From Myxococcales bacterium (GTDB taxonomy: Bacteria; Myxococcota_A; Polyangia; Polyangiales; Polyangiaceae): DNA of 64,000 nucleotides. A program made the translations under genes and the position numbers. The stretch is from assembly GCA_025355005.1 (NCBI GenBank), contig JANXLV010000162.1:58786-122785 (forward strand). Reading direction: 5' to 3'. The notes below the pieces were generated by a model. The model saw nothing but the letters and a program-made list of their open reading frames with translations, was not told where the DNA came from and made no database searches. Every line of letters starts with the position of its first letter. Within the stretch, counting starts at the first letter, position 1. This document shows positions 26,563-34,528 of this stretch, piece after piece.

Positions 26563-27351
26563 CTACGGCGGGAGGGTGTCGCGCGGCTCTCGCCTGGAGG
26601 GCGGCCGCTCCGTCAATGTGGCCGCGCGCAGCGCAGCGCCGAGATGCACGCGGAACGATGGACGTGTGCCGTCGCCGGGGATCAGGCTGATCGTGAGCTT
26701 CTGCCGCAGCTCCGCGCGCACGCGTGGCGAGAGCGGATGCGGCGCAACGCCGACGATGGGTAGATCCGTGCGCTCGATCTCGCGCCCCGAGGAGAGCAGC
26801 GTCATCCAGTTCACGAGGACCAGATCGGGCTCCGTGTTCTCGACGACCGCTTCCATGCGCTTCGCGGAGGAGCACCGCACCACGTGATACCCCTGCGGCG
26901 CGAGCATGCGCTCGTACATGTCGAGGGCCTGCGGGTCCTCGTCCACCGCCACCACGAACCTATGGTTGCACGCGCCCACGCGCTTCAGGGCGCCCGCGAG
27001 CTCGTCATCGGGCACTGGCTTCGAGAGCACTGCCTGCGCGCCTGCGGCCAGGATGTCCATCACCTCCGGCAACGCGGTCGTGACGATGACCGGGATCGTG
27101 TGCGTGAGCGGGTCGGCGCTGAGCACGCGAAGGAGCATCCATCCTTCATTGCCCATCATCGCGACGTCCGTGATGATGGCCGCCGGGCGGAGCGTCCTCG
27201 CGGAGAAGATCGCCTCATCCACCGTCTCTGCCTCCACCGTGGTACAGCCGAGGCGCTTCAGCGTGAGGGCAACGGACTCCCGCCATTTCACGTCGTCGTC
27301 CACGACGAGAACGAGCCCTTCCTGGTAGTCCGACGGTCGCTGCGAAGCCAT
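26563..27351 (-). CDS. Tandem-receiver protein, second receiver lacking its phosphoacceptor
   Basis: A 262-residue protein with two receiver (CheY-like) domains and no output domain. The first is intact: acidic pocket DDD at 18-20, phosphoacceptor Asp 62 in ITDVAMMG, the Thr in VTTALPE, and Lys in LSKPVP. In the second (VVAVDEDPQ onwards), the position of the Asp is Asn (LVLVNWM), so it should not be phosphorylated, although the pocket acids remain. The tail is Arg/Pro-rich. It lies 58 bp downstream of the complex I-like membrane gene on the same strand. It probably relays or senses phosphate state in protein-protein interaction. The partner kinase is not adjacent. Confidence 0.85.
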   Translation of the reverse strand: MASQRPSDYQEGLVLVVDDDVKWRESVALTLKRLGCTTVEAETVDEAIFSARTLRPAAIITDVAMMGNEGWMLLRVLSADPLTHTIPVIVTTALPEVMDILAAGAQAVLSKPVPDDELAGALKRVGACNHRFVVAVDEDPQALDMYERMLAPQGYHVVRCSSAKRMEAVVENTEPDLVLVNWMTLLSSGREIERTDLPIVGVAPHPLSPRVRAELRQKLTISLIPGDGTRPSFRVHLGAALRAATLTERPPSRREPRDTLPP

Positions 27352-27409
27352 TGCTCACACCTCTCGTACCTCTCTACGGCACAAGCCGCCCAGGCTTGAG
27401 GCGCGAAGG

Positions 27410-30400
27410 TCAGCGCGAGGCTACTTCGGCGGTGCCGGGCGGGTCCGCGGGGGCGATGCGATCGCGGATGGAGGCGGCGGAGAAATCCAGCGCAGTCGCG
27501 GGGAAGACGCCGAGCAAGGCAGACGAGGCCACGATGCCGAACATGGCCCACGACTGCATGCTGCCGACCGCGCGGCCGGGCCCGGGCCTGCCGAGCACTT
27601 GCGGAACGACCTTGGCCACCGCGCCCAGGGAAAACGCCGCGCCCACGATGAGGAGCAGCACCGTCGCAGGATGCCGCGCAGACGCGCCGAGCGTGGCGGA
27701 GAACATGCCGAAGAAGCCCGGTGTGAGCGGCAGACCCGCCGCCACCGCGAGCGCGAGCAGCAGCGCGCCGCGACCGCGCGCATCGAGCTCCGTGATGCCG
27801 CCCTCCCCTTCGAGCGCGAGGCCGAACCCGGGCAGCGAGGCCGCAGAGAGCGAGCCCGCGAGGAGCGCGAGCGACACGAACAGGATCGCGACGACCCCTT
27901 GTGGCGTCACGGACGCGAAGCCGAGCAGCGCGAACGCGGACAGCGCAGAGAGCAGGTACGCGAGCCTTCGCCCGTGACGACGCTCGGCGAAGGCGCAGAT
28001 GGCCGCGTACCCGTAGGCAAGCACCGCCCAGAGCGCGACGCCGCCGCTTGCCCAGCGACACGACTCGGGGAGCACGGGCAGCACCACGTGGCAGAGGCCA
28101 TAGAGACCCACCACGCGCGTGAGCGCCACGGCGAACGAACCTGCGGGTCGGTGTGACTCGCCCAGCACGTCGATCGTGAAGGAGTGGAACGGCGGAATGC
28201 CAGCCAGCGCGGCGAACGCGACCACCAGCACCACGTACGCGGACTTCACGAGCGACGCGCCGAGGAACGTGTCCTTGCTCTGAGCGAAGGCCACACGAGA
28301 GAGCTCCGGGATGGAGAACGTGTGCGCGACGCGGTCACCGGCCATGTTGAAGCTGGGCTCCGACGCACCAGCGAGCGCGAACGTGGCAAGCAGCAACGCC
28401 ACCGACGCCAGCAGCGTGAGTGCACGCATCTTGCCGAACGCGAGGCCCGTACCGGCGACGCGCGCAGAGGCGCGCACCGCAAGGGACGACAGCACGCATG
28501 ACATGATGGCGAGCACCGTGAACACGAACAGGTCGTGCGAGAAAAACGCGCCCAGCGCCGCAGCAGTGGCCAGGAGGTAGAGCGGACGCTCGAACGGTGG
28601 TGCTTTCTCCGCGTCGCCGAGCAGCGACACGAGCATCGCGGAAACGAGCACGCCGATCGCGAGCACCAGTGAGAGGCCGTCCGCGCCCAGGTAGAGCTCC
28701 GCGCCGAGGGAAGGCAGGAGCGGCGCGCGCTCTATGAAGGAGAGGCCCTCGTTTCCGTCGAGGCGTGAGATCGCGGGCTCGAAGCGGGAGACGATCAGAC
28801 CTACGAGCACCAGCGCGAACAGCGCCGCGGCAGCAGCTGCGCGCCCCGACCAGTCCACGCCGATGAAAGCCAGCAGAAGGACCAGCACGGCGCCGCCCGC
28901 GAGCACGGCGAGCACCATGCGAAGGCCGTTTTCGCCGAGCGGCGCGATCGCACGCGACTGCGTGTGGCCGATGATGCCCATGGCCACCTCGCCCGCGGAC
29001 TCGTCCGAGGTGGTGACGACGACGTGCGCGAAGACCTCTTCCACGTGGGTGTTGTGGGAGAGCGTGACGTTCAGCTTCAGCTTGCCGCCGGGCTTCAGCG
29101 CAGTGGGGAGCGGAGACTCGGTGCGCGCGTTGAGCGCCGGGGGTGCCCGCACGTCGTGCACGTCGGTGCGGATCGCGACGCGAAGGACCGAGAGCGGGGC
29201 GTCGCCGCGGTTCTCGATCAGGAGCTCGCCCTGGAGCTCACTGCCCTTCTGCGCGAGGACCAGTGGACCTGGGGCGCCATTGACCGTGAGCGAGACACGA
29301 CCCGCGGGGGTGGCTGACGGCGCGGCATCTGCACCGGCGGCCAGCGCGCGCGACGCGAAGAACATCACGAAGAGCACTGCGATGACGACGGACGCGCGGC
29401 GCGCGAACGAAGCCAGACGGAACGGCGTGTCGAGCACGCGGGCGTCGAATGCGTGGACGATGTCGGCGATGCGCGACACCTGCGTGGCGAACGGCGTGAG
29501 GGGATCGGTGGCCGCGCGCGACGCGAAGAAGCCGAGCGCAGCGGCCGCAGCGAGCACGAAGAGCCATACGGCCGTGGGGATCGCGCCCAGGAAATCCACG
29601 CGATAAGAGAGCGAGGCAGCCACGGCCAGCATGAGCAGCGCCTGCGCGCGATCCTGCGGTGTGGGCACGCGACGCCCCCATGCGAGCGAGCCAAATGCGA
29701 GCGCAGCAGCGCCGAGGAGGATCGCGAGCTCACCGAGGGTGACCGCCCGCATGGAGAGCACCTTCGTGGCGCCGAGCGTGTCCGGCGTGGGTAGCGGCAG
29801 ATCCTCCGTGGGCGCGGCGAGGACGCTCAGCTGGTCTTTGAGCTCGCGCGGGCTGAGCGACGGACCGACCGGAACGATGGTGAGGTTCTGTCCTGGCTCC
29901 ACGTTGACGTGCGAGAGGACGTGGTCGTCCGTGCCGGCGGCGCCGTGAATACGGAACGAGTGCATGCCCGATGCGATCGGCTGCTCGAAAAACGGCGGAT
30001 GGATGATGTGCTTGTCCACCTCCCACGGCGTGCGCGAGTCATCCAGGTAAAGGAAGGCGCCGCCCATGGTGGCCATGGAGACCGCGGCCATGCGCTTCGG
30101 GTCGGCGCCCTTCTCACGCTTCTGCAGTCCCTCTTCCGTGACGGGCACCGTCTTCTTCGCGGTGGAGAAGCGCGGATAGAGCTCCGGCGTGTAGTCGCCG
30201 TCGAGCCACGTGCCGCCTGCGCCCCACGACAGGTACGCGTGGCCCAGCAGCACGCACAGCGCGCACGCCGATGCGAGCATGAGCAAACGGACCGGGCGCG
30301 CAGTCGCCGCGAGCGCGCCGCCGATGCCGAGCGCCAGGACACCGGAGACCGTGCCGAGCGCGGAATCGGAGAGGAGCGCGAGCTCCGCGCCGAAGAGCGA

Positions 30401-30829
30401 GACCAGGAGCGCGACGTGCGACCGCGCGTCCGTGCGGCGCGCAAGGAGCACCGCCGCCCACGTCGCGATGCCCGCGGCGACGGTGGCGAGGATGCCGCGC
30501 ATCACGTCGATGGAGAGGACGAGCGATACGTCCGTCATGCCGACGCGCACGCATCGGAGCAGCTGGACGATGCCGAGGGTCTTGCCTTCTGCGACGAGAC
30601 GGAAGCTGGCGAAGAGCGCGGCCACGGCGGAACCGCCCGTACCGACGACGACGGCGCGCTCGCTGAGAGTTGCCGTCTTTGCGACTGCCTGCGGCTTCGG
30701 CTTCTTGTCGGACGCGGCGGCGTTCTGCGCGGCGCTGGCGCGTGAGAGGGCGTCGAACGCGAGGACCACGACCGCGGCGAGTGGGACAAGCACGACCAGC
30801 GCGACGACGTAGGAGACGTAGAAGGACAT
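27410..30829 (-). CDS. Giant membrane protein with NuoL-like and NuoM-like parts
   Basis: An 1139-residue membrane protein. The first 190 residues read like the start of NuoL (helices with LLRCVRVGMTDVSLVLSID). An extracytoplasmic region with a PEGA-like stretch (AFLYLDDSRTPWEV) follows, then more helices and a segment like a NuoL end (DIVHAFDARVL). A beta-sandwich-like part (SLTVNGAPG, LLIENRGDAPL) leads to a NuoM-like half: APLLPSLGAELYLGADGLSL, IPPFHSF, VGLYGLCHVVLPVLPE and LPLTPGFFGMF. The key NuoM helix residues are missing: the TM5 Glu is absent and FAVKxP is FAALAG. It starts at ATG 30829, 25 bp after the PDZ-NuoH-like gene. Complex I-derived but probably not a proton pump; function unknown. 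Confidence 0.7.
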   Translation of the reverse strand: MSFYVSYVVALVVLVPLAAVVVLAFDALSRASAAQNAAASDKKPKPQAVAKTATLSERAVVVGTGGSAVAALFASFRLVAEGKTLGIVQLLRCVRVGMTDVSLVLSIDVMRGILATVAAGIATWAAVLLARRTDARSHVALLVSLFGAELALLSDSALGTVSGVLALGIGGALAATARPVRLLMLASACALCVLLGHAYLSWGAGGTWLDGDYTPELYPRFSTAKKTVPVTEEGLQKREKGADPKRMAAVSMATMGGAFLYLDDSRTPWEVDKHIIHPPFFEQPIASGMHSFRIHGAAGTDDHVLSHVNVEPGQNLTIVPVGPSLSPRELKDQLSVLAAPTEDLPLPTPDTLGATKVLSMRAVTLGELAILLGAAALAFGSLAWGRRVPTPQDRAQALLMLAVAASLSYRVDFLGAIPTAVWLFVLAAAAALGFFASRAATDPLTPFATQVSRIADIVHAFDARVLDTPFRLASFARRASVVIAVLFVMFFASRALAAGADAAPSATPAGRVSLTVNGAPGPLVLAQKGSELQGELLIENRGDAPLSVLRVAIRTDVHDVRAPPALNARTESPLPTALKPGGKLKLNVTLSHNTHVEEVFAHVVVTTSDESAGEVAMGIIGHTQSRAIAPLGENGLRMVLAVLAGGAVLVLLLAFIGVDWSGRAAAAAALFALVLVGLIVSRFEPAISRLDGNEGLSFIERAPLLPSLGAELYLGADGLSLVLAIGVLVSAMLVSLLGDAEKAPPFERPLYLLATAAALGAFFSHDLFVFTVLAIMSCVLSSLAVRASARVAGTGLAFGKMRALTLLASVALLLATFALAGASEPSFNMAGDRVAHTFSIPELSRVAFAQSKDTFLGASLVKSAYVVLVVAFAALAGIPPFHSFTIDVLGESHRPAGSFAVALTRVVGLYGLCHVVLPVLPESCRWASGGVALWAVLAYGYAAICAFAERRHGRRLAYLLSALSAFALLGFASVTPQGVVAILFVSLALLAGSLSAASLPGFGLALEGEGGITELDARGRGALLLALAVAAGLPLTPGFFGMFSATLGASARHPATVLLLIVGAAFSLGAVAKVVPQVLGRPGPGRAVGSMQSWAMFGIVASSALLGVFPATALDFSAASIRDRIAPADPPGTAEVASR

Positions 30830-30854
30830 GCGCGCCCGCCCTTCTAGCACGTCC

Positions 30855-32531
30855 CTAGATGAATGGGTCCGCGTGCGGCTCGGGGGCGCGCCAGACCCAG
30901 GCACGTCGGATGCAGACGCGAGCGGCGAGCGCGGAAAGACCGAGAAGCAGGCCGAGGGCCGTGCGCTCACGCAGGCCGACGGGGACGCCGAAGCGCACCG
31001 ACAGCGCCGCAGCGCCGAGCAACAGCGCGGCCATGCAGAGCGGGGCCTTCCACGCGAACAGCGCATGGAAGCGCGTGGAGAGCACAGCGCCCGCGCGCGG
31101 CAACAGAAGGAACGCCGTGGCAAGGACCCACGTCTTGGTTGCCGCGACGAGGCCAGTGGTGAGCGTGCCGGACGCCTCGATGCGAGAGATCGCGCCGCCG
31201 CCGAGCGCGAGGAATACGACCACCACCGCCGACAGGCTCACCGAGAGCGCGCCGAACGCCGTGACGGCGCGCACCGGATGCGCAAGGCGCGCAACGACGA
31301 TGAGCGCGACCGACAGCAGCGCAAACGGCGCCTTCATGGCGATCCAGTGCCACGGCAAGCCACCCTGCGCGCGCGACGCATCGAGGAGACCCATGCCGCT
31401 CGATGCGAAGCCAAGGCCAACGAGCGCGAGCGTGGGGCCGAGCGCGTGCAAGAGCGCGCTTCCCGTGACGCGCAAGAGCGAGCCAGCTGCGGCGCCGCGC
31501 TCCACGCCATCCAGCAACGCCAGCGCGAAGATCGCGGACACCGCGAGCGGCACGTCCAGCTCCTCCGTGAGCGTGACGCGCGAACCTGCGAAGAGCAAGA
31601 CCATCGCGGCGACGATCAGCGGCACCCACAGCGTGGTGCTGCGCGGAACCAGCGAGCGGATGATCTCGCGCGATACGCGCGCCTCGGCAGCCACGAGCGT
31701 GGGGCGCAGCGGAAGGAAGAAGAGCGCGAGGACACAGACCAGGGCGAAGAGCAGCATGAGCGACAGCGACAGCGCGGGTGGCGCAGCGGACGAGAGGCCC
31801 ACGACGGACAGCTCGCGCGTCTCTTCGCGGCCGGACACGCGCAGGAACGACATCGGGAGGAGCGGGCTCACGGAGCTGGCGGAAAGATCGCGCAGATCGC
31901 GCGCGCGCAGGCCGCCGAACGACGTGATGACGTCGCCCTCGGACACCCCTAGCGAGTCCCCGCGCGAGCCCTCGTGCACGCCCGAAACGACCAGGCCCGA
32001 TGCGGTCGCGTTGACGGCGTCGATACCAAGAAACGCGAGCGTGCGCTTGCCGCTCTCCATCTCTGCGGAGCGACGGCGCTCGTCCATGACGGCGGGATGC
32101 ATGTCGAGCGTGACGCCATAGAGGACCGCGCCGATGGGCGGCGCCGTCGGGGAGCGCGGCGCAAACGCCACCTCGAGCTCACCCGTGAACGTGGTGTGGT
32201 CCGCGTCTGCGCCGCTGCCGCAGAAGAGGGCCTCGAAGCGCTCGTCGACGACGACCTCGATGCGCTCGGGCGCCACGACCAGGCCTTCGGACACGATGGC
32301 CGTGGACTCCGGCGGCACGCCGGGGCGATGCAGCGTGCCGCGAAGCGCGACGCGCGCGGTGCGACCCTGCGGAAAGCCGCTGCCCTCGATCTCGAGCCGG
32401 TCACCGCGCTCGATGGCGCGAGGCATGACGGACACGACCTTCACGAGCTCGATGGGCAGCTCGCGCGCGCAGCCGACCGCACACAGGAGAACGGACACGA
32501 GCAGCGCAAGACGGAGGAATGGGCGCCACAT
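30855..32531 (-). CDS. Lipoprotein with PDZ domain fused to a NuoH-like membrane domain
   Basis: A 558-residue fusion. A lipobox (CAVGC, Cys 21) precedes an IPT/TIG-like beta domain (about 25-145) and a PDZ domain (about 165-245: SGLVVSGVHEGS, LGVSEGDVITSFGG). From about 255 to 510 there are eight or so membrane helices in a NuoH-like order: WVPLIVAAM, ELDVPLAVSAIFAL, GSLLRVTGSAL, QGGLPWHWIA, and KTWVLATAF with a following FAWKAPL. The quinone-site motifs of true NuoH (ISYE, ETNRxPFD) are missing. The first 20 residues are a signal sequence. Topology puts the PDZ outside. It precedes the NuoL/M-like gene by 25 bp. A PDZ fused to a complex I subunit is not familiar to me. Confidence 0.65.
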   Translation of the reverse strand: MWRPFLRLALLVSVLLCAVGCARELPIELVKVVSVMPRAIERGDRLEIEGSGFPQGRTARVALRGTLHRPGVPPESTAIVSEGLVVAPERIEVVVDERFEALFCGSGADADHTTFTGELEVAFAPRSPTAPPIGAVLYGVTLDMHPAVMDERRRSAEMESGKRTLAFLGIDAVNATASGLVVSGVHEGSRGDSLGVSEGDVITSFGGLRARDLRDLSASSVSPLLPMSFLRVSGREETRELSVVGLSSAAPPALSLSLMLLFALVCVLALFFLPLRPTLVAAEARVSREIIRSLVPRSTTLWVPLIVAAMVLLFAGSRVTLTEELDVPLAVSAIFALALLDGVERGAAAGSLLRVTGSALLHALGPTLALVGLGFASSGMGLLDASRAQGGLPWHWIAMKAPFALLSVALIVVARLAHPVRAVTAFGALSVSLSAVVVVFLALGGGAISRIEASGTLTTGLVAATKTWVLATAFLLLPRAGAVLSTRFHALFAWKAPLCMAALLLGAAALSVRFGVPVGLRERTALGLLLGLSALAARVCIRRAWVWRAPEPHADPFI

Positions 32532-32602
32532 GGGAGACGACCACAAGGCATAGCCAAGAGAGCCCCAGACGGCCAAAAACGTTGCGCGAAGTTCCTGAAA
32601 CT

Positions 32603-33274
32603 TCAGTGCAACGTTCGCAGATAGGCGATAACGGCCGCTTGCTCTGCGTCGGTGATTTGAACGGGCAGCATTCTTCCGCGACCTTTCGCGACCGTGCGCG
32701 CGAAGTCTGGGGCTCTGTAGAGGATGGGGCGGTCTACCAGGTTCACGCCGATGACGCCTCTCGCGTTCGGGCCGTGGCACGTGCCGCATTTCTCTTCGAA
32801 GAGCGGCTTGCCCTTCACGGGATCGCCGCCTGCGTACGGACCATCGGGTTGTGGGTCCAGTGCCATAGCCATCTCGTTTGCGGGCGCGCTTGGCGGTACG
32901 AACGGGCCTGCGTCGGGGCCGTAGCTTGCAGACAGATACGCCACTAGCTTCGTGTCGTCGCCGGGATCGAGCGGCGCACCCCACGTGATCATTTTCTTCA
33001 CGACGGCGCTCCACTGACCCTCCGTCAGCCGCTGCTGCATCAGCATCTCGTCCGTGTGGCACGACAGGCAGTCCTTCGCGACCAGCTCCTTCGGAGAAGT
33101 CCCCGGCGTGCCTGTATTCGCGGCCTCCGAACCGGCCTCCAACGACGCGGCAATACCGGCGTCCTGCGTGGGCGCGACGTCCGTCTTCGGACAACCCGCG
33201 ATGGACGCAGAGACCGCGGCGAGCGCGACGACCAGCGCAAGCGACGACAGCGACGTGAGAAGACGCGCGCTCAT
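32603..33274 (-). CDS. Diheme cytochrome c lipoprotein (SorB-like)
   Basis: A 223-residue exported cytochrome (lipobox ending at Cys 28). Two heme sites: CLSCH at 69-73 and CGTCH at 163-167; a late Met (GRMLPVQ) is a possible axial ligand. Its ATG overlaps the stop of the upstream molybdenum gene as ATGA, so translation is coupled. This gene order and pairing resemble SorAB sulfite dehydrogenases, in which the Mo subunit passes electrons to the cytochrome; here the cytochrome is longer and has two hemes. It is 71 bp upstream of the PDZ-NuoH-like gene on the same strand. Confidence 0.8.
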   Translation of the reverse strand: MSARLLTSLSSLALVVALAAVSASIAGCPKTDVAPTQDAGIAASLEAGSEAANTGTPGTSPKELVAKDCLSCHTDEMLMQQRLTEGQWSAVVKKMITWGAPLDPGDDTKLVAYLSASYGPDAGPFVPPSAPANEMAMALDPQPDGPYAGGDPVKGKPLFEEKCGTCHGPNARGVIGVNLVDRPILYRAPDFARTVAKGRGRMLPVQITDAEQAAVIAYLRTLH

Positions 33275-34425
33275 GCGACCTCCCACGAGACGCGGTGCCA
33301 CGCGTTCCAGTGGTAGCCGCTCGGGTTCCACACGGCCTTCTCCGGCTGCGCGTTGTTCTTCCTGTCCGTCGCGCGCGCGAGCGCTGTCACGCGGCCCGCG
33401 GTCTTCTGCTCGAACCGGTAGCGGAAGACTTGCCAGCGCCCAACGCCACCCTCCCCTTCCAGCGCGGCCGGCTTCCACGTCTTGCCGTCGTCGAGCGAGA
33501 CCTCCACCTTCGCGATCGCGGCGTCGCCCGAGAACGCGACACCCACGACCTCCTGCGCGCCGATCGGTGCGCGCCCGCCGTCTGCGGGCCGTCCGATGAT
33601 CGACTTCACGGGGAAGGTCGTCAGCGACTTCATCTTCTCGGGTGGCACCGGCTGCCCTGGCGCCACCACCTCCGTGGGGAATTTATATGCAGTATGCATA
33701 TAAAATCCGTCGGCCTCGTCCTTCTGCACGTTGACGGTTGTGAGCCACTTGATCCAGTGATCCCCTGCCCATCCCGGCACGATCAAGCGCAGCGGCGCGC
33801 CGTGCGCGAGCGTGAGCGGCTCCCCATTCATGCGGGTCGCGACGAGCGTGGTCGGATCCATCGCGCGCGAGAGCGGGATGGAACGGATGAACGCCGGCAC
33901 GGTGGGCTTCGGCGCCAGGTCACCGCCTGACACGCGTACGAAGCCCGCCTTCGTGTCCACGCCCGCCTTCTCGAGCAGATCCTTCAGGCGCACACCCGTG
34001 AACGTGGCCTGCCCCATCGCGCCGTGGCTCCACTGCACCCCGGGCACGCGCGGCTCGATGAACGAGCGGCTGTTGCCGGCGCACTGGAGAACCGCGGTGA
34101 TCGTCACCTCCGGCAGTCCCTTCAGATCGGCGACGGAGAGCGTAAGCGGCGTCTTCACCATGCCGGTGATCGCGACCTTGCGCGCGGCGTCGAGCGCGGG
34201 CGGGCCAAAGTGACTGCGCACGAAGAACACGGGCGTGGGCGTGATCGGCCGCTCCATGAAGGAGAGCGGCGTGGCGAGCTGTTGCGGCGCCGAACCAAAG
34301 CGAACGAACGCGTCCTCCGCTGCAGAAGGCGCGCCGCCGTCGGCCCAGCTGCGACGCGCCAGCGAGGCGATGAAGGCGAGAGACGCGCTCTGCAGGAACG
34401 CCCGACGGTCCAGACGCGAGATCAT
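33271..34425 (-). CDS. Sulfite oxidase-family molybdenum oxidoreductase (SorA/YedY-like)
   Basis: A 384-residue exported Mo enzyme. It begins with a twin-arginine signal (SRLDRRAFLQ, residues 3-11). The molybdopterin domain carries the Mo-ligand Cys 115 in LQCAGNSR, HGAPLRLIVPGWAGDHWIKW and the SUOX dimerisation-type Ig domain ending GYHWNAWHRV. The family oxidises sulfite or sulfur-containing substrates; the downstream diheme cytochrome is the likely electron acceptor. Start is ATG at 34425. A 23-bp AT-rich inverted repeat sits inside the coding sequence at 33682-33704, encoding YMHTAYKF with codons unusual for this genome. Confidence 0.8.
   Translation of the reverse strand: MISRLDRRAFLQSASLAFIASLARRSWADGGAPSAAEDAFVRFGSAPQQLATPLSFMERPITPTPVFFVRSHFGPPALDAARKVAITGMVKTPLTLSVADLKGLPEVTITAVLQCAGNSRSFIEPRVPGVQWSHGAMGQATFTGVRLKDLLEKAGVDTKAGFVRVSGGDLAPKPTVPAFIRSIPLSRAMDPTTLVATRMNGEPLTLAHGAPLRLIVPGWAGDHWIKWLTTVNVQKDEADGFYMHTAYKFPTEVVAPGQPVPPEKMKSLTTFPVKSIIGRPADGGRAPIGAQEVVGVAFSGDAAIAKVEVSLDDGKTWKPAALEGEGGVGRWQVFRYRFEQKTAGRVTALARATDRKNNAQPEKAVWNPSGYHWNAWHRVSWEVA
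33682..33704. repeat. Perfect AT-rich inverted repeat inside the Mo oxidoreductase gene
   Basis: TTTATATGC at 33682-33690 and GCATATAAA at 33696-33704 are exact reverse complements around a 5-base loop (AGTAT). The patch is about 80% A+T, in a gene otherwise near 68% G+C. It encodes part of YMHTAYKF with rare TAT, CAT, ACT, GCA and AAA codons. It could be an embedded operator, a structured mRNA element or a relic of inserted DNA. Confidence 0.8.
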
Positions 34426-34528
34426 GAGCGCATCATTTTCACATCGACGGATCGGCAACAAGAGTCCTTTTCTGCTTACGACGGAAGAGGTACCAGGGGC
34501 GCCCGACGTTGACTATGCTCCCCCGATC

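Noticed and set aside
30830..31123. Upstream extension of the NuoL/M-like open frame
   Set aside because: The extra residues are Arg/Ser/Ala-rich and overlap the preceding gene. The ATG at 30829 begins a clear membrane helix.
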